Positions 52,591-60,996 of a DNA stretch of 64,000 bases are shown here, piece after piece (positions within the stretch are counted from its first letter, which is position 1; each line of letters opens with the position of its first letter). Under the pieces are notes generated by a model, which was not told where the DNA came from, searched no databases, and worked only from the letters and a program-made list of their open reading frames with translations. Origin of the DNA: JAWLDV01 sp046537975 (GTDB lineage Bacteria; Desulfobacterota; Desulfobulbia; Desulfobulbales; SURF-16); assembly GCA_046537975.1 (NCBI GenBank), contig JBKHJR010000001.1:71945-135944 (forward strand), in the 5' to 3' direction. Position numbers and translations under genes: made by a program.

Positions 52591-53550
52591 ATGGCTAACC
52601 AGGAAAAAACCGGCATAATACTCCTTAACCTTGGAGGCCCTGACACCCTCGAAGATGTTGAACCTTTTCTCTTTAATCTCTTCGCCGACCGGGAGATCAT
52701 ACGTCTGGGCCCTTTTTTTCTCCAGAAATTCATTGCCCGCAGAATCGCCAAAAAACGAGCCCCGAAAAGCAAGGAATCCTATGCCGCCATCGGCGGGGGC
52801 TCCCCCCTCAAGGAAATAACCAGGCAGCAGGGCGAGGCCCTGGCCCGGAGGCTGGCGGACCAGGGGAATTTTGTGGTGGATATGGCCATGCGCTACTGGT
52901 ATCCCACGGCCCGAGAAACTCTCCAGAAAATGGCGGACCAGGGCATTACCCGGATTGTAGCTCTTCCCCTATACCCCCATTATTCCAAAGCCACCTCCGG
53001 TTCTTCCCTCAGGGATCTGAAACGGGCGGCCTCAGCCCTGGAAGCCGACTTCGAGATCATCGAAATAACTTCCTGGCCGGATGACCCTTTCTATATCAAG
53101 AGCCTGGCCTCCACAATCACGGAAGGCCTGAGCTTTTTCCCTTCCCCGGAAGTGGAAGTGGTCTACAGCGCCCACAGCCTCCCTGTGAAGTTCATTGACG
53201 AGGGAGATCCATACCTTGAGGAGCTGAAAAAGACCATTAAGGCAGTGGAAAACATTACAGGGGTAACCGGCAGACTCTGCTTTCAGAGTCGCAGCGGCCC
53301 GGTGGAATGGCTCAGGCCTTCTACCCCGGAAATGCTGGCAGACCTGGCTGAACAGGGCTGCAAACAGGTGCTCATGGTGCCGATCAGCTTCGTCTCCGAT
53401 CATGTGGAAACCCTCTATGAAATAGATGTCCAGTACAAGGAAACAGCGGCAGAGCTGGGAATCGACCTGAAACGCAGCGAATCCCTGAACCTTCGACCTG
53501 ATTTTATCGACTCCTTGGCTTCCCTGGTCCTGGAGGCTGTTCAGAAATAG
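52591..53550 (+). CDS. hemH: Ferrochelatase (protoporphyrin or coproporphyrin type)
   Basis: HemH inserts Fe2+ into a porphyrin ring. The 319-residue protein has GIILLNLGGPDTLEDVEPFL at the start, MRYWYPTARETL, LPLYPHYSKATSGSSL, the catalytic-His segment VYSAHSLP and the Glu-containing SFVSDHVETLYEID. Its length of about 320 and lack of extra Cys suit either the protoporphyrin or the coproporphyrin type. With hemE and an AhbD-like gene beside it and no hemN or hemG-type gene in view, coproporphyrin III may be its substrate, as inference. It ends the operon. Confidence 0.93.
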   Translation: MANQEKTGIILLNLGGPDTLEDVEPFLFNLFADREIIRLGPFFLQKFIARRIAKKRAPKSKESYAAIGGGSPLKEITRQQGEALARRLADQGNFVVDMAMRYWYPTARETLQKMADQGITRIVALPLYPHYSKATSGSSLRDLKRAASALEADFEIIEITSWPDDPFYIKSLASTITEGLSFFPSPEVEVVYSAHSLPVKFIDEGDPYLEELKKTIKAVENITGVTGRLCFQSRSGPVEWLRPSTPEMLADLAEQGCKQVLMVPISFVSDHVETLYEIDVQYKETAAELGIDLKRSESLNLRPDFIDSLASLVLEAVQK

Positions 53551-53632
53551 TGAGTACTCAGTCCCGCTCAAGCAGCCTTTCTGGCCAGCCTTAATACTCT
53601 GAACCTTTTTTATTGTTCTTTGACAGCTTCAT

Positions 53633-53638
53633 TATAAT
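53633..53638 (+). promoter_or_regulatory. Possible -10 element of the rlpA gene
   Basis: A perfect TATAAT lies 84 bases before the rlpA start in an otherwise empty spacer. The -35 match about 17 bases upstream (TTATTG) is poor, so the promoter call is weak. Confidence 0.25.
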
Positions 53639-53721
53639 AGAATAACTTCTTACGGTATGTGCCCACAATTATTCTGCCACTATAGAATTACCTGATAATA
53701 AAAAGAACATGAAGGATCATT

Positions 53722-54150
53722 ATGGTTAGCGTCTGTTCAAAGGTAATTAGGCCGTACTCATTAATCAGCATCGTATCGGTTTTTCTATTTGCAATGCTGT
53801 TAGTTCTTTCCGGATGCGGCAGCCACAAAAATTATAAACCTCATCCGGAGCTGACAGGGTATAGCGAATCCGGGAAAGCATCATACTATTCCATGAAATA
53901 TCAATTCAGGAAGACCGCAAGCGGGGAAAGATTTAACAACTACGCTATGACTGCTGCTCATGAGACCTTACCATTTGGAACGGATGTTCTGGTCACGAAT
54001 TTAGGCAATGGCAAGACAGCTACTGTCACCATAAATGACAGGGGACCGTTCGTTGAAGGCAGGATAATTGATCTCTCAAGAGCCGCCTTTTCCAAGATTG
54101 CAAGCATTGACCAGGGAGTTGCAGAGGTAGAAATTAAGGTGGTTAATTAA
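53722..54150 (+). CDS. rlpA: RlpA-family septal ring lytic transglycosylase-like lipoprotein
   Basis: The 142-residue protein has a signal peptide with the lipobox LVLSGC (Cys near residue 32). The double-psi beta-barrel of RlpA follows: GKASYYSMKYQFRKTASGERFNNYAMTAAH-type segment with conserved Tyr and Ala-His, LPFGTDVLVTNLGNGK and the catalytic-type NDRGPFVEGRIIDLSRAAF. RlpA cleaves glycan strands lacking stem peptides at the septum. There is no C-terminal SPOR domain, unlike E. coli RlpA (about 360 residues), so its septal targeting may differ. AAGGATC precedes the ATG. Confidence 0.93.
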   Translation: MVSVCSKVIRPYSLISIVSVFLFAMLLVLSGCGSHKNYKPHPELTGYSESGKASYYSMKYQFRKTASGERFNNYAMTAAHETLPFGTDVLVTNLGNGKTATVTINDRGPFVEGRIIDLSRAAFSKIASIDQGVAEVEIKVVN

Positions 54151-54244
54151 CTTTTTATTAGCCATAGCTTCAAATAAACGGAGAATTATTGGACTATGGC
54201 TGTCTTTTTGGTTTTATTCCGGAAACTGCGGCGGCTGGCAGGGC

Positions 54245-54838
54245 TTACATCTTCTTTATTTTTTCTATTTCGATTTTATAGCATTCCGGGCAAAGGCCAT
54301 GGGAAAAGTCGACATCCCATTTTTCCTTAAAGTAAGCTTCCACCCGGGACCAGGTTTCTTTTTCATCCCTGACTTTTTTGCAGACAGAACAAATTGGAAT
54401 CAGGCGTTGAAGCTCGGCAATTTCGCTTATATCCTCAATCACAAGCAGCACAAGCGGCCTTCCCTCGAATTGAAAGGGGGAAGCGGTGATAAGGGCATAA
54501 ATGCTCAACTGCTCCCCGCTTTGTACAATCTCTATTTTTGTGCGGCGGCGGACGACCCTGTGCCCCAGGGAGGCTTCGTAGACGGAATTCCTTATAATGC
54601 AATCACTACAGAGCGGGGCATGGCCGCAACCTTCTGTTACCTCTCTCGAGTGTATGCAGTGCAGCACTTCCCCGCTGCGATGTCTTATAATGGTTTCCCT
54701 TTTATCTGCCAGGAGCTCGGCGGCTGCCGCATTGTATTCATGTATCCTTACATCGCTGTCGACAATAAAGATCAATGAGGGCAAGGCGTCAAATACTGTT
54801 CTGAACAATTCCGTTTTTGGATTCTCCTCGACAGGCAT
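54245..54838 (-). CDS. PAS-domain signalling protein with a C-terminal Cys4 motif
   Basis: The 197-residue protein has a PAS fold (residues 12-135: FDALPSLIFIVDSDVRI, YNAAAAELL). Its middle is Cys-rich (GEVLHCIHS, GCGHAPLCSDCIIRNS), a pattern seen in many deltaproteobacterial PAS proteins. The C-terminal segment IPICSVCKKVRDEKETW ... GLCPECY has four Cys and is often found on PAS or receiver proteins, possibly binding zinc. There is no kinase or output domain. Its ATG overlaps the TGA of the decayed gene upstream (TGATG), so the two were probably once translated together. Confidence 0.8.
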   Translation of the reverse strand: MPVEENPKTELFRTVFDALPSLIFIVDSDVRIHEYNAAAAELLADKRETIIRHRSGEVLHCIHSREVTEGCGHAPLCSDCIIRNSVYEASLGHRVVRRRTKIEIVQSGEQLSIYALITASPFQFEGRPLVLLVIEDISEIAELQRLIPICSVCKKVRDEKETWSRVEAYFKEKWDVDFSHGLCPECYKIEIEKIKKM

Positions 54839-55400
54839 CAGCTCTTCTTTTTAAAGACATTTTCAGGTTCGTAGAAATCGAAGATATTTCGGTTTAATGC
54901 ATTTTCTGCGCCTTCCGAATCCATGGCATTAATACAAGCAGGAAATCCGGTCGCTGTATGGCCCTGGTACTCTGGTTGATGATAAATTCATACCATATAT
55001 CAATGAATCGGGATCAGCTGAACCCAAATTCTGCAGCAGAGCATTGATTCCAAAGTCTGCCCGGCTAAAGCCTGCTGCTTTGATATGTATACAATTACCT
55101 TTTTTTATGAACTTGGTCAACTCTCTTAAATCTGATTTATTCAGCCCTCCAATAAAGGAGAGTCTGGGGTCTTGGCCGAGGTCACAAAATGAAAGTCAAA
55201 TGAAATAAGTGTTAATTCAATCCTGCTGCGGACGCTATATTCCATTTTTCTGAGGATAGTGACAGGATCCTGATAATGGCGGGAGGAAAGGGGCTTTTTC
55301 AGCGTCAATTAGGAGTCCTGTGCCGTAAATTACAGTAAACGGCTTAAGCTTAAGATCCCTTATGCCGATTAACAACTGATAAAAGACACAGTCCGGCGGG
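54838..55400 (-). pseudogene. Decayed coding remnant, possibly an amidohydrolase-type TIM-barrel protein
   Basis: On the minus strand coding-like segments lie in different frames and join into one protein if at least two frameshifts are allowed: DLKLKPFTVIYGTGLLIDAE (near 55330), a stretch from LRKMEYSVRSRIELTLISFD (near 55230), KKGNCIHIKAAGFSRADFGI and LIYGMNLSSTRV (near 55000), and finally NIFDFYEPENVFKKKS before a TGA at 54838. The GMNLSSTR segment resembles the GTDLPSTR of amidohydrolase-2 proteins. The 3' end overlaps the PAS gene start. No intact reading frame exists; the family is a guess and the upstream limit is approximate. Confidence 0.5.
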
Positions 55401-55541
55401 AGGAGTTAACCGGGGATAAAGTTTTTAAAGCCGGGTCTCCGGAAAACCGGGACTACAGGTTGAGAGGCCCCGGGGTGTAAAGAAGGTTGCCTGATAGTAC
55501 CTTCTCATCTTGATGGTCTGATCAGCTGTCGGGGATTCTGA

Positions 55542-55570
55542 TTGACAACCGGGTTGGCAGTTGCTAAAGA
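55542..55570 (+). promoter_or_regulatory. Candidate sigma-70 promoter for the hydrogenase-kinase operon
   Basis: A perfect -35 TTGACA is followed after 17 bases by TAAAGA, a partial -10 match, about 50 bases before the large-subunit start. No -24/-12 sigma-54 element was found. Confidence 0.3.
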
Positions 55571-55621
55571 AAGTGTTCCCCCTATCCCATTCGGAGCACA
55601 ATTCGGCTAAGTGGACGTGAT

Positions 55622-57175
55622 ATGACTGTAAGCAAAACAATTATTGACCCTCTGACCAGGGTAGAAGGCCATCTGAAGATTGAGACCCGGATAGAGGACG
55701 GGGTAGTCAGCGAGGCTCGGGTCTCAGGCGAGCTTTTCCGCGGGATTGAAAAGGCCCTGGTCGGCCACGATGCCCGGGCGGCCCGCCACATTACCCAGCG
55801 GGTCTGCGGTCTCTGCCATTATGCCCACGCCGAGGCTGCAGCCATGGCCCTGGAAGATGCCATGGGAATTAAGCCCAATGCCAACGGGCAGTTGCTTCGC
55901 AATCTGGTGGTCGGCGCCGGCCAGATCCAGGATTATCTCCTTCATTTTTACCAGTTGAGCGCCCTGGACTTTATCGACGTTACTGCGGTTCAAGGCTATC
56001 AGGGCAGAGATCCGGCTATGACCACCCTGCGGGAATGGGTGAACAGCGAGCTGAAATCCGGCCGGATCTTTCCGCTGTCTCCCTTCCGGGCCAGCTATCA
56101 GGGCGATTTGTCGGATGACAGGGAACTCAACATGACCGTGGTACGCAGTTACCTGGAATCCTTCCCTGTTATGGCCGATCTTCACAAGATGGCGGCCCTG
56201 TTCGGTGGTAAATCCCCTCATCCCGTAACTCTGGAGGCCGGTGGGGTGCCGATCAGACCCACCGTCGGCAGTCTGGCCCAGTACCGCACTATGCTGGAGA
56301 AGGTCGAGCGTTTTGTCCATACCAGTTACCGGGCCGATGTCCTGGCGGTGTGCCGGGCCTTTTCGTCCTATTTCCAGGAAGGAGGCGGCTACGGCAATTT
56401 TCTCTCCTATCCTTTCTTTCCCGATGCCGACGGCGATAATCATTTTTTCGCCGGAGGAGCGACAATCTCCGGAGAACTTTCTTCCCTCGATCCCGGGGGG
56501 ATCACCGAAGACCATACTTACAGTTATTACAACAACGAACCCGGTGCCGGGATCAGGCCTTTGGAGCTGGACAGGCTGGAACCCATTGATTGGGAAGAGT
56601 TCCAGCGCCAGAAGCAGCAGGCCGACGGCAAATACAGCTGGAATCGGGCCCCCCGCTACCACGGCCTGGTAATGGAGGTCGGACCCGTGGCCCGGGTGAT
56701 CAACACCTACCGCTCCGGCTGCAGTCCTGCCCTGAACCAGCTGGTGGATCAGCTCAACCGGGAACTGGGCATTGGCCTGGCTGATTACAATTCGGTGATG
56801 GGACGCCATTTGAGCCGCTACATTGCCACCGCCATGATGGTCCGCCGCCTCCGGGAACAACTCGAGCAGGTCGAACCGGACAAGCTTGGTTTCCGGGAAC
56901 AGGAGGTCCCCGGAGGCGGGAGCGGAACGGGAATTACCGAGGCCACCCGCGGTGCCTTGGGCCACTGGCTGGAGATCGATAAGCAGGGCTTGATAAAGAA
57001 CTATGAACTGGTGGTACCCTCCACCTGGAATCTGGGTCCGCGGGATGGAGAGGGGCAACCGGGGGCGGTGGAGAAGATGCTGATCGGCACCCGGATCGCT
57101 GATCAGGAAAATCCCCTGGAACTGGCGCGGATCGTTCGTTCCGTCGATCCCTGCATCGCCTGTTCGGTGCATTGA
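55622..57175 (+). CDS. [NiFe] hydrogenase large subunit lacking the C-terminal maturation peptide
   Basis: The 517-residue catalytic subunit binds the Ni-Fe(CN)2CO centre that splits or makes H2. The L1 motif is RVCGLCHYAHA with Cys62 and Cys65; the L2 motif is DPCIACSVH with Cys511 and Cys514. The chain stops exactly at the final His, so no peptide is left for an endoprotease to remove. Most catalytic group 1 enzymes have 12-20 further residues; sensory hydrogenases often do not. The large subunit precedes the small one, the reverse of the common order. It would be exported with its Tat-tagged partner. No hyp maturation genes are in the window. Confidence 0.93.
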   Translation: MTVSKTIIDPLTRVEGHLKIETRIEDGVVSEARVSGELFRGIEKALVGHDARAARHITQRVCGLCHYAHAEAAAMALEDAMGIKPNANGQLLRNLVVGAGQIQDYLLHFYQLSALDFIDVTAVQGYQGRDPAMTTLREWVNSELKSGRIFPLSPFRASYQGDLSDDRELNMTVVRSYLESFPVMADLHKMAALFGGKSPHPVTLEAGGVPIRPTVGSLAQYRTMLEKVERFVHTSYRADVLAVCRAFSSYFQEGGGYGNFLSYPFFPDADGDNHFFAGGATISGELSSLDPGGITEDHTYSYYNNEPGAGIRPLELDRLEPIDWEEFQRQKQQADGKYSWNRAPRYHGLVMEVGPVARVINTYRSGCSPALNQLVDQLNRELGIGLADYNSVMGRHLSRYIATAMMVRRLREQLEQVEPDKLGFREQEVPGGGSGTGITEATRGALGHWLEIDKQGLIKNYELVVPSTWNLGPRDGEGQPGAVEKMLIGTRIADQENPLELARIVRSVDPCIACSVH

Positions 57176-57177
57176 AG

Positions 57178-58128
57178 ATGACCTTAACCAGACGAAAATT
57201 TTTACAGAGAATGTATCAGGTGGTGGTTGCCGCCGGGGCCTCGCCGCTTCTCTCCTTTGAAGAGTTGCTGGCTGCCGATGACGAGGGCCTGGTCAGGGCC
57301 GGCTGGTCCCGGCCCAATCTGGTCTGGCTGCAAGGCTCCTCCTGTTCCGGCTGTACCATCTCCTTTCTTAACATCGAGCAGATAACCATACTGGACTTTC
57401 TGACCTATTTCAGCCGCCTGCTTCTCCAGCCTAATCTCTCCCTGACCACGGGGGCGCAGGTGCCGGAAACCCTGAACCAGGCTGCCTTCGCGGATGAACC
57501 CTATATTTTTGTTATGGAGGGCGCTATCCCGGCAGGGCTCCCTCACGCCTGCATGATGGGCGGCCGCCCCATAAGCGAATGGGTGGGCTTGCTGGCTGAA
57601 AAGGCCGCAGTTACCATCGCCGCCGGTACCTGCGCGGTTTCCGGCGGAGTCCCGCAAATGGCCGGGACCCTCACCGGCGTCGAAAGCCTGGGCGATTTTT
57701 TAAAACATCAGGGAATCGAAACCCCTTTGGTAAATCTGCCCGCCTGCCCCCTGCACCCGGAACACCTGATTTACACCCTGCTCCATTACAGCAGGTTTGA
57801 AACCCTGCCGGAGCTGGACAGCGCCCACCGGCCCCAGCGTTTTTTCTCCCATTTAGTCCATGAGGGCTGCCCCCGCTACGCCGCCTTTCAGGCCCTTGAT
57901 TTTGCCCGTCACCTGGGCGAGGACGGCTGTCTGATGGAGCTGGGCTGCCAGGGGCCGGTGACCTACAACGACTGCCACGCCACCGGTTACAACGGCAATA
58001 CCAACAACTGCATCCGGGCCGGATACCCCTGCATCGGCTGTGCCGGCGATCTTTTTCCCCGGACCATGCTCTATCATAGCCATGAGGATCCCAGGGCGAA
58101 GAACGGAATTATGGTGAAAAAGTCATAG
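57178..58128 (+). CDS. [NiFe] hydrogenase small subunit with Tat signal
   Basis: The 316-residue electron-transfer subunit starts at ATG 57178, two bases after the large-subunit stop (an in-frame TTG lies six bases earlier). The twin-arginine motif TRRKFLQRM is followed by a hydrophobic stretch, so the pair should be periplasmic. Proximal-cluster Cys are in GSSCSGCT (Cys56, Cys59), GTCAVSGGVP and PACPLHP. The medial and distal clusters are in HEGCPR, LGCQGPVTYNDC and NNCIRAGYPCIGC. There is no C-terminal membrane helix, so an anchor or electron partner must come from elsewhere; the next gene's haem domain is a candidate. Confidence 0.92.
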   Translation: MTLTRRKFLQRMYQVVVAAGASPLLSFEELLAADDEGLVRAGWSRPNLVWLQGSSCSGCTISFLNIEQITILDFLTYFSRLLLQPNLSLTTGAQVPETLNQAAFADEPYIFVMEGAIPAGLPHACMMGGRPISEWVGLLAEKAAVTIAAGTCAVSGGVPQMAGTLTGVESLGDFLKHQGIETPLVNLPACPLHPEHLIYTLLHYSRFETLPELDSAHRPQRFFSHLVHEGCPRYAAFQALDFARHLGEDGCLMELGCQGPVTYNDCHATGYNGNTNNCIRAGYPCIGCAGDLFPRTMLYHSHEDPRAKNGIMVKKS

Positions 58129-58129
58129 G

Positions 58130-60469
58130 ATGAGGCCGGAGATGCAGAAAACGAAATCGGATAACCGGAAAAGCAAGCCCGAACAGGTGGTACCGCGCTT
58201 TCTTCTGATTGCCTTCTCCTGCCTTTTGTTGATCTCACTGGTAGCCGGGTTTACCTTTCACCACTATCAGAAGCAGATGATGGAGCGCACCATCCGCGAC
58301 CAGGGTAACGGCATCCTTTCCAGTTATGTCTCCCAGACCCGCGATTCCATTGAGAAGGGCCAGCGCAAGACCTTCCAACTGGTGATGGATAACATCGCCC
58401 AGCTGGAAGGGGTGGAGGCCACCACCCTTTATCCCCGTGAGGGCTTGATGAACTACCGTTCCGGCAAGGTCACCGTGGGAGTTCCCTTTACCCACAATCA
58501 GGAGGGCGAGTTCCGCAACCCTAATCTGGAGCTCTATGAAAAAACCAGGGGGATGTATCTGCGGGAGGACTGGCACCTGGTAGGCCGTTTTGATTCCCGG
58601 GCCGGGCAGGAACATCTGGCGGAAGTTGAAGGGCGGGACTGCGACAGTTGCCATTACGTCCTGAACGAGGATCTCAGTTTCGACGACCGGAACCGGGCGG
58701 TGGTGTCTGAGGACCGTGTTGCCCATTTTTATGAACGGATCCCGGTGGAGAACAAGTGTGTCGGCTGCCATACCTATTGGCGGCCCGGGGAGACCGCCGG
58801 AGTGCTGGGGGTGACTATAGACAAGACCGCCTTCCTGCAGCGGCTGGATGAAAGGGTCCGTCAGCTTGTCTACATTTTAGGGGGCATCGCTGTTGCGGTA
58901 TTGCTGGTTACCTATCTGATCGCCACCATGTACCGGCGGATCCTGGTCACCCGGCGGCAGCTGGCCGATAAGAGCGGCCGGCTGTCCAGCCTTCTCAACA
59001 ATTCGGGCCAGGGCTTTCTGTCCTTCGGTCCGGATCTGGTGATCGAGCCGGAATACAGCCGGGAATGTGAGACCTTTTTTGACAATGAGGTAGCCGGCAA
59101 AACTATCAATACCCTCCTTTTCCCCGGGGATGAAGAGGAGCAGAGCCGTTTTGCCGCTAATGTTGACCGCATCCTGCAGACCTCCGACGAATTCCAGCGC
59201 AATATCCTGCTCTCCCTGATGCCGGGAGAACTGTATCTTAACGAGCGTTATCTGGAGATCTCCTACCGCTTACCCGATGATCGGCGTTTGATGCTTATTA
59301 TTACCGATATCACTGAGCAGAGGCAGCTTGAGGCTCAGGTGGCGGAAGAACAGACCCGCCTGCGCTTTATCGTGGCCGCGGCCACCGAATCCTCCGAGTT
59401 ATTCGAGGTCCTTGACGATTATCATGAGTTTACCGAAAGTACCCTGCTCCGGTTACTGGCTGTCCCGGAAGGGGAGTGGACCGCGAGCCTGGCGGAAATT
59501 TACCGTCAGGTCCATACCTTTAAGGGACTTTTCGGTCAGCTGGAGTTTGTCCATGTGCCGGGGCAGCTCCATCAATATGAATCCGCCCTTAATCGTCTGC
59601 GGCGTGATCCTGAAGATCAAGGGCAGGACCGGACTCTGTTGGAAAAAGAGCAGGAACTGGTTGATCAGGCTCTGGAAAAGGATCTGACCATACTTCGGCA
59701 GACCCTGGGCGACTCCTTTTTTGCCCGACGGGGCCGGCTTTCTTTGACCCCTGAACAGGCGGAAATGCTGGAAAGCCTGGCCGGCCGGTTATTGCATAGC
59801 AAAGGGCCTAACCTGGATTCCGAAGATACCCGGGAGATGCTTAAACGTATCCAGCGGCTGCGTTACCTTTTTTTCCGCGATCTCCTCTCCGGACAAATCA
59901 AGTCGGCAATGCAGGTGGCCGAGCGCCAGGAAAAAGAGTTGGCTCCTGTTGAGGTGGAGGATAATGATGTGCGGGTTGACCCGGAGATTTATTCTCCCTT
60001 TGCCAAGTCCCTGATCCATCTCTTCCGCAATGCCGTGGATCATGGTATTGAGGAGCCGGAGGAACGGCTGGAGCAGGACAAGGAGGAAGAGGGCCACCTT
60101 TGGTGCCGTACTTTCCTGGAGAATGACAGGCTTATTGTCGAAATCAGTGACGATGGCCGTGGTCTTGATGTCGAGGCGATCCGAAACAAGGCGGTCGATA
60201 CCGGTCTTTTGACCCCGGAGCAGGCTGCCGGGATGGATGAGGCAGAAGTGCGGCTGTTGATCTTTGAGGATGAGTTTTCCACCTCCGGAGAGGTCAGTGA
60301 GTTGTCCGGCCGCGGGGTGGGACTGGCAGCAGTCCGGATGGCAACAGAGAGGTTGGGAGGCAGAATTGAGGTGGATTCTACCCCGGGTAAGGGGACCAGG
60401 TTCAGGTTTGTCCTTCCTTATATCGAATCAAAATCCCAATTAGAGACCATGGAGGAGAAGAGGGAATGA
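58130..60469 (+). CDS. Membrane CheA-like histidine kinase with a periplasmic di-haem sensor domain
   Basis: The 779 residues contain a membrane helix (23-45), an extracytoplasmic domain (46-246) with two c-haem motifs, CDSCH at 171-175 and CVGCH at 210-214, and a second helix (247-267). A PAS-like region follows (about 285-395), then an Hpt domain with HTFKG (phospho-acceptor His462), and a CheA-type ATPase (N box HLFRNAVDHG at 630-639, DDGRG at 674-678, GRGVGL at 727-732). No CheW-binding P5 domain follows, so it is not a standard array kinase. It would sense redox state in the periplasm and pass phosphate to the CheY two genes on. The start could also be ATG 58142. It lies one base after the hydrogenase small subunit. 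Confidence 0.9.
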   Translation: MRPEMQKTKSDNRKSKPEQVVPRFLLIAFSCLLLISLVAGFTFHHYQKQMMERTIRDQGNGILSSYVSQTRDSIEKGQRKTFQLVMDNIAQLEGVEATTLYPREGLMNYRSGKVTVGVPFTHNQEGEFRNPNLELYEKTRGMYLREDWHLVGRFDSRAGQEHLAEVEGRDCDSCHYVLNEDLSFDDRNRAVVSEDRVAHFYERIPVENKCVGCHTYWRPGETAGVLGVTIDKTAFLQRLDERVRQLVYILGGIAVAVLLVTYLIATMYRRILVTRRQLADKSGRLSSLLNNSGQGFLSFGPDLVIEPEYSRECETFFDNEVAGKTINTLLFPGDEEEQSRFAANVDRILQTSDEFQRNILLSLMPGELYLNERYLEISYRLPDDRRLMLIITDITEQRQLEAQVAEEQTRLRFIVAAATESSELFEVLDDYHEFTESTLLRLLAVPEGEWTASLAEIYRQVHTFKGLFGQLEFVHVPGQLHQYESALNRLRRDPEDQGQDRTLLEKEQELVDQALEKDLTILRQTLGDSFFARRGRLSLTPEQAEMLESLAGRLLHSKGPNLDSEDTREMLKRIQRLRYLFFRDLLSGQIKSAMQVAERQEKELAPVEVEDNDVRVDPEIYSPFAKSLIHLFRNAVDHGIEEPEERLEQDKEEEGHLWCRTFLENDRLIVEISDDGRGLDVEAIRNKAVDTGLLTPEQAAGMDEAEVRLLIFEDEFSTSGEVSELSGRGVGLAAVRMATERLGGRIEVDSTPGKGTRFRFVLPYIESKSQLETMEEKRE

Positions 60470-60996
60470 GCAATTCTGAGAAAGGAAGGCACAGTCAGCT
60501 GGTCCGGGCCATTGGGAAACGAACCGTTGAATACCTGAAATCTGATCTTGGTATCCCGCCCCGGGACGTAGCCTTGAATATGGAAGATGTCAAGCGGATG
60601 AAGCTGCGTTACTTGACTTCGATCCTGGCGGTGGAGGCGGATATCCGCATGCTCATTGCTTACAGTTTTGATCAGGATTTGGCAGAGCAGGTTTTTATTG
60701 CCAGCACCGAAGGACTGGAGATAACCGATGATGAACAGGAAATGATGCGGGAGGAAACGGTTACTGAGCTGATCAATGTCATTGTCGGTAATGCCATGGC
60801 TGATTTGGCGGACAAGGGTGCCACCATCCCTATCTCGCCGCCCTATGTTATCAATGAGGCCAAAAGTATTACCCGTCCCAGGGAGGCGACGTTTTACACC
60901 ATGGATCTAAGTACTGACAGCGGCATATTGTCCATCCATTTCATCGGCCCCAGGGAACTTTTTGATTTAAACCTCGATTATGTGGAGGAACCTTAA
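60466..60996 (+). CDS. CheX/CheC-like chemotaxis phosphatase-family protein
   Basis: The 176-residue protein overlaps the kinase stop by four bases (ATGA) and has GGAGG upstream. Residues 95-120 (EETVTELINVIVGNAMADLA) carry the CheX/CheC-type E-x-x-N-x-x-x-G-N helix that dephosphorylates CheY. The rest fits the family's alternating helix-strand fold, ending FIGPRELFDLNLDYVEEP. It probably resets the CheY encoded next. Family membership is judged from this motif and the context. Confidence 0.78.
   Translation: MSNSEKGRHSQLVRAIGKRTVEYLKSDLGIPPRDVALNMEDVKRMKLRYLTSILAVEADIRMLIAYSFDQDLAEQVFIASTEGLEITDDEQEMMREETVTELINVIVGNAMADLADKGATIPISPPYVINEAKSITRPREATFYTMDLSTDSGILSIHFIGPRELFDLNLDYVEEP

Noticed and set aside
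55550..55575. Possible sigma-54 promoter (TTGGCAGTTGC) before the hydrogenase operon
   Set aside because: GG and GC are only five bases apart; a -24/-12 element needs ten, so the motif does not fit.
55724..57172. 482-codon minus-strand ORF opposite the hydrogenase large subunit
   Set aside because: Antisense shadow of the hydrogenase gene with no recognisable family motif.
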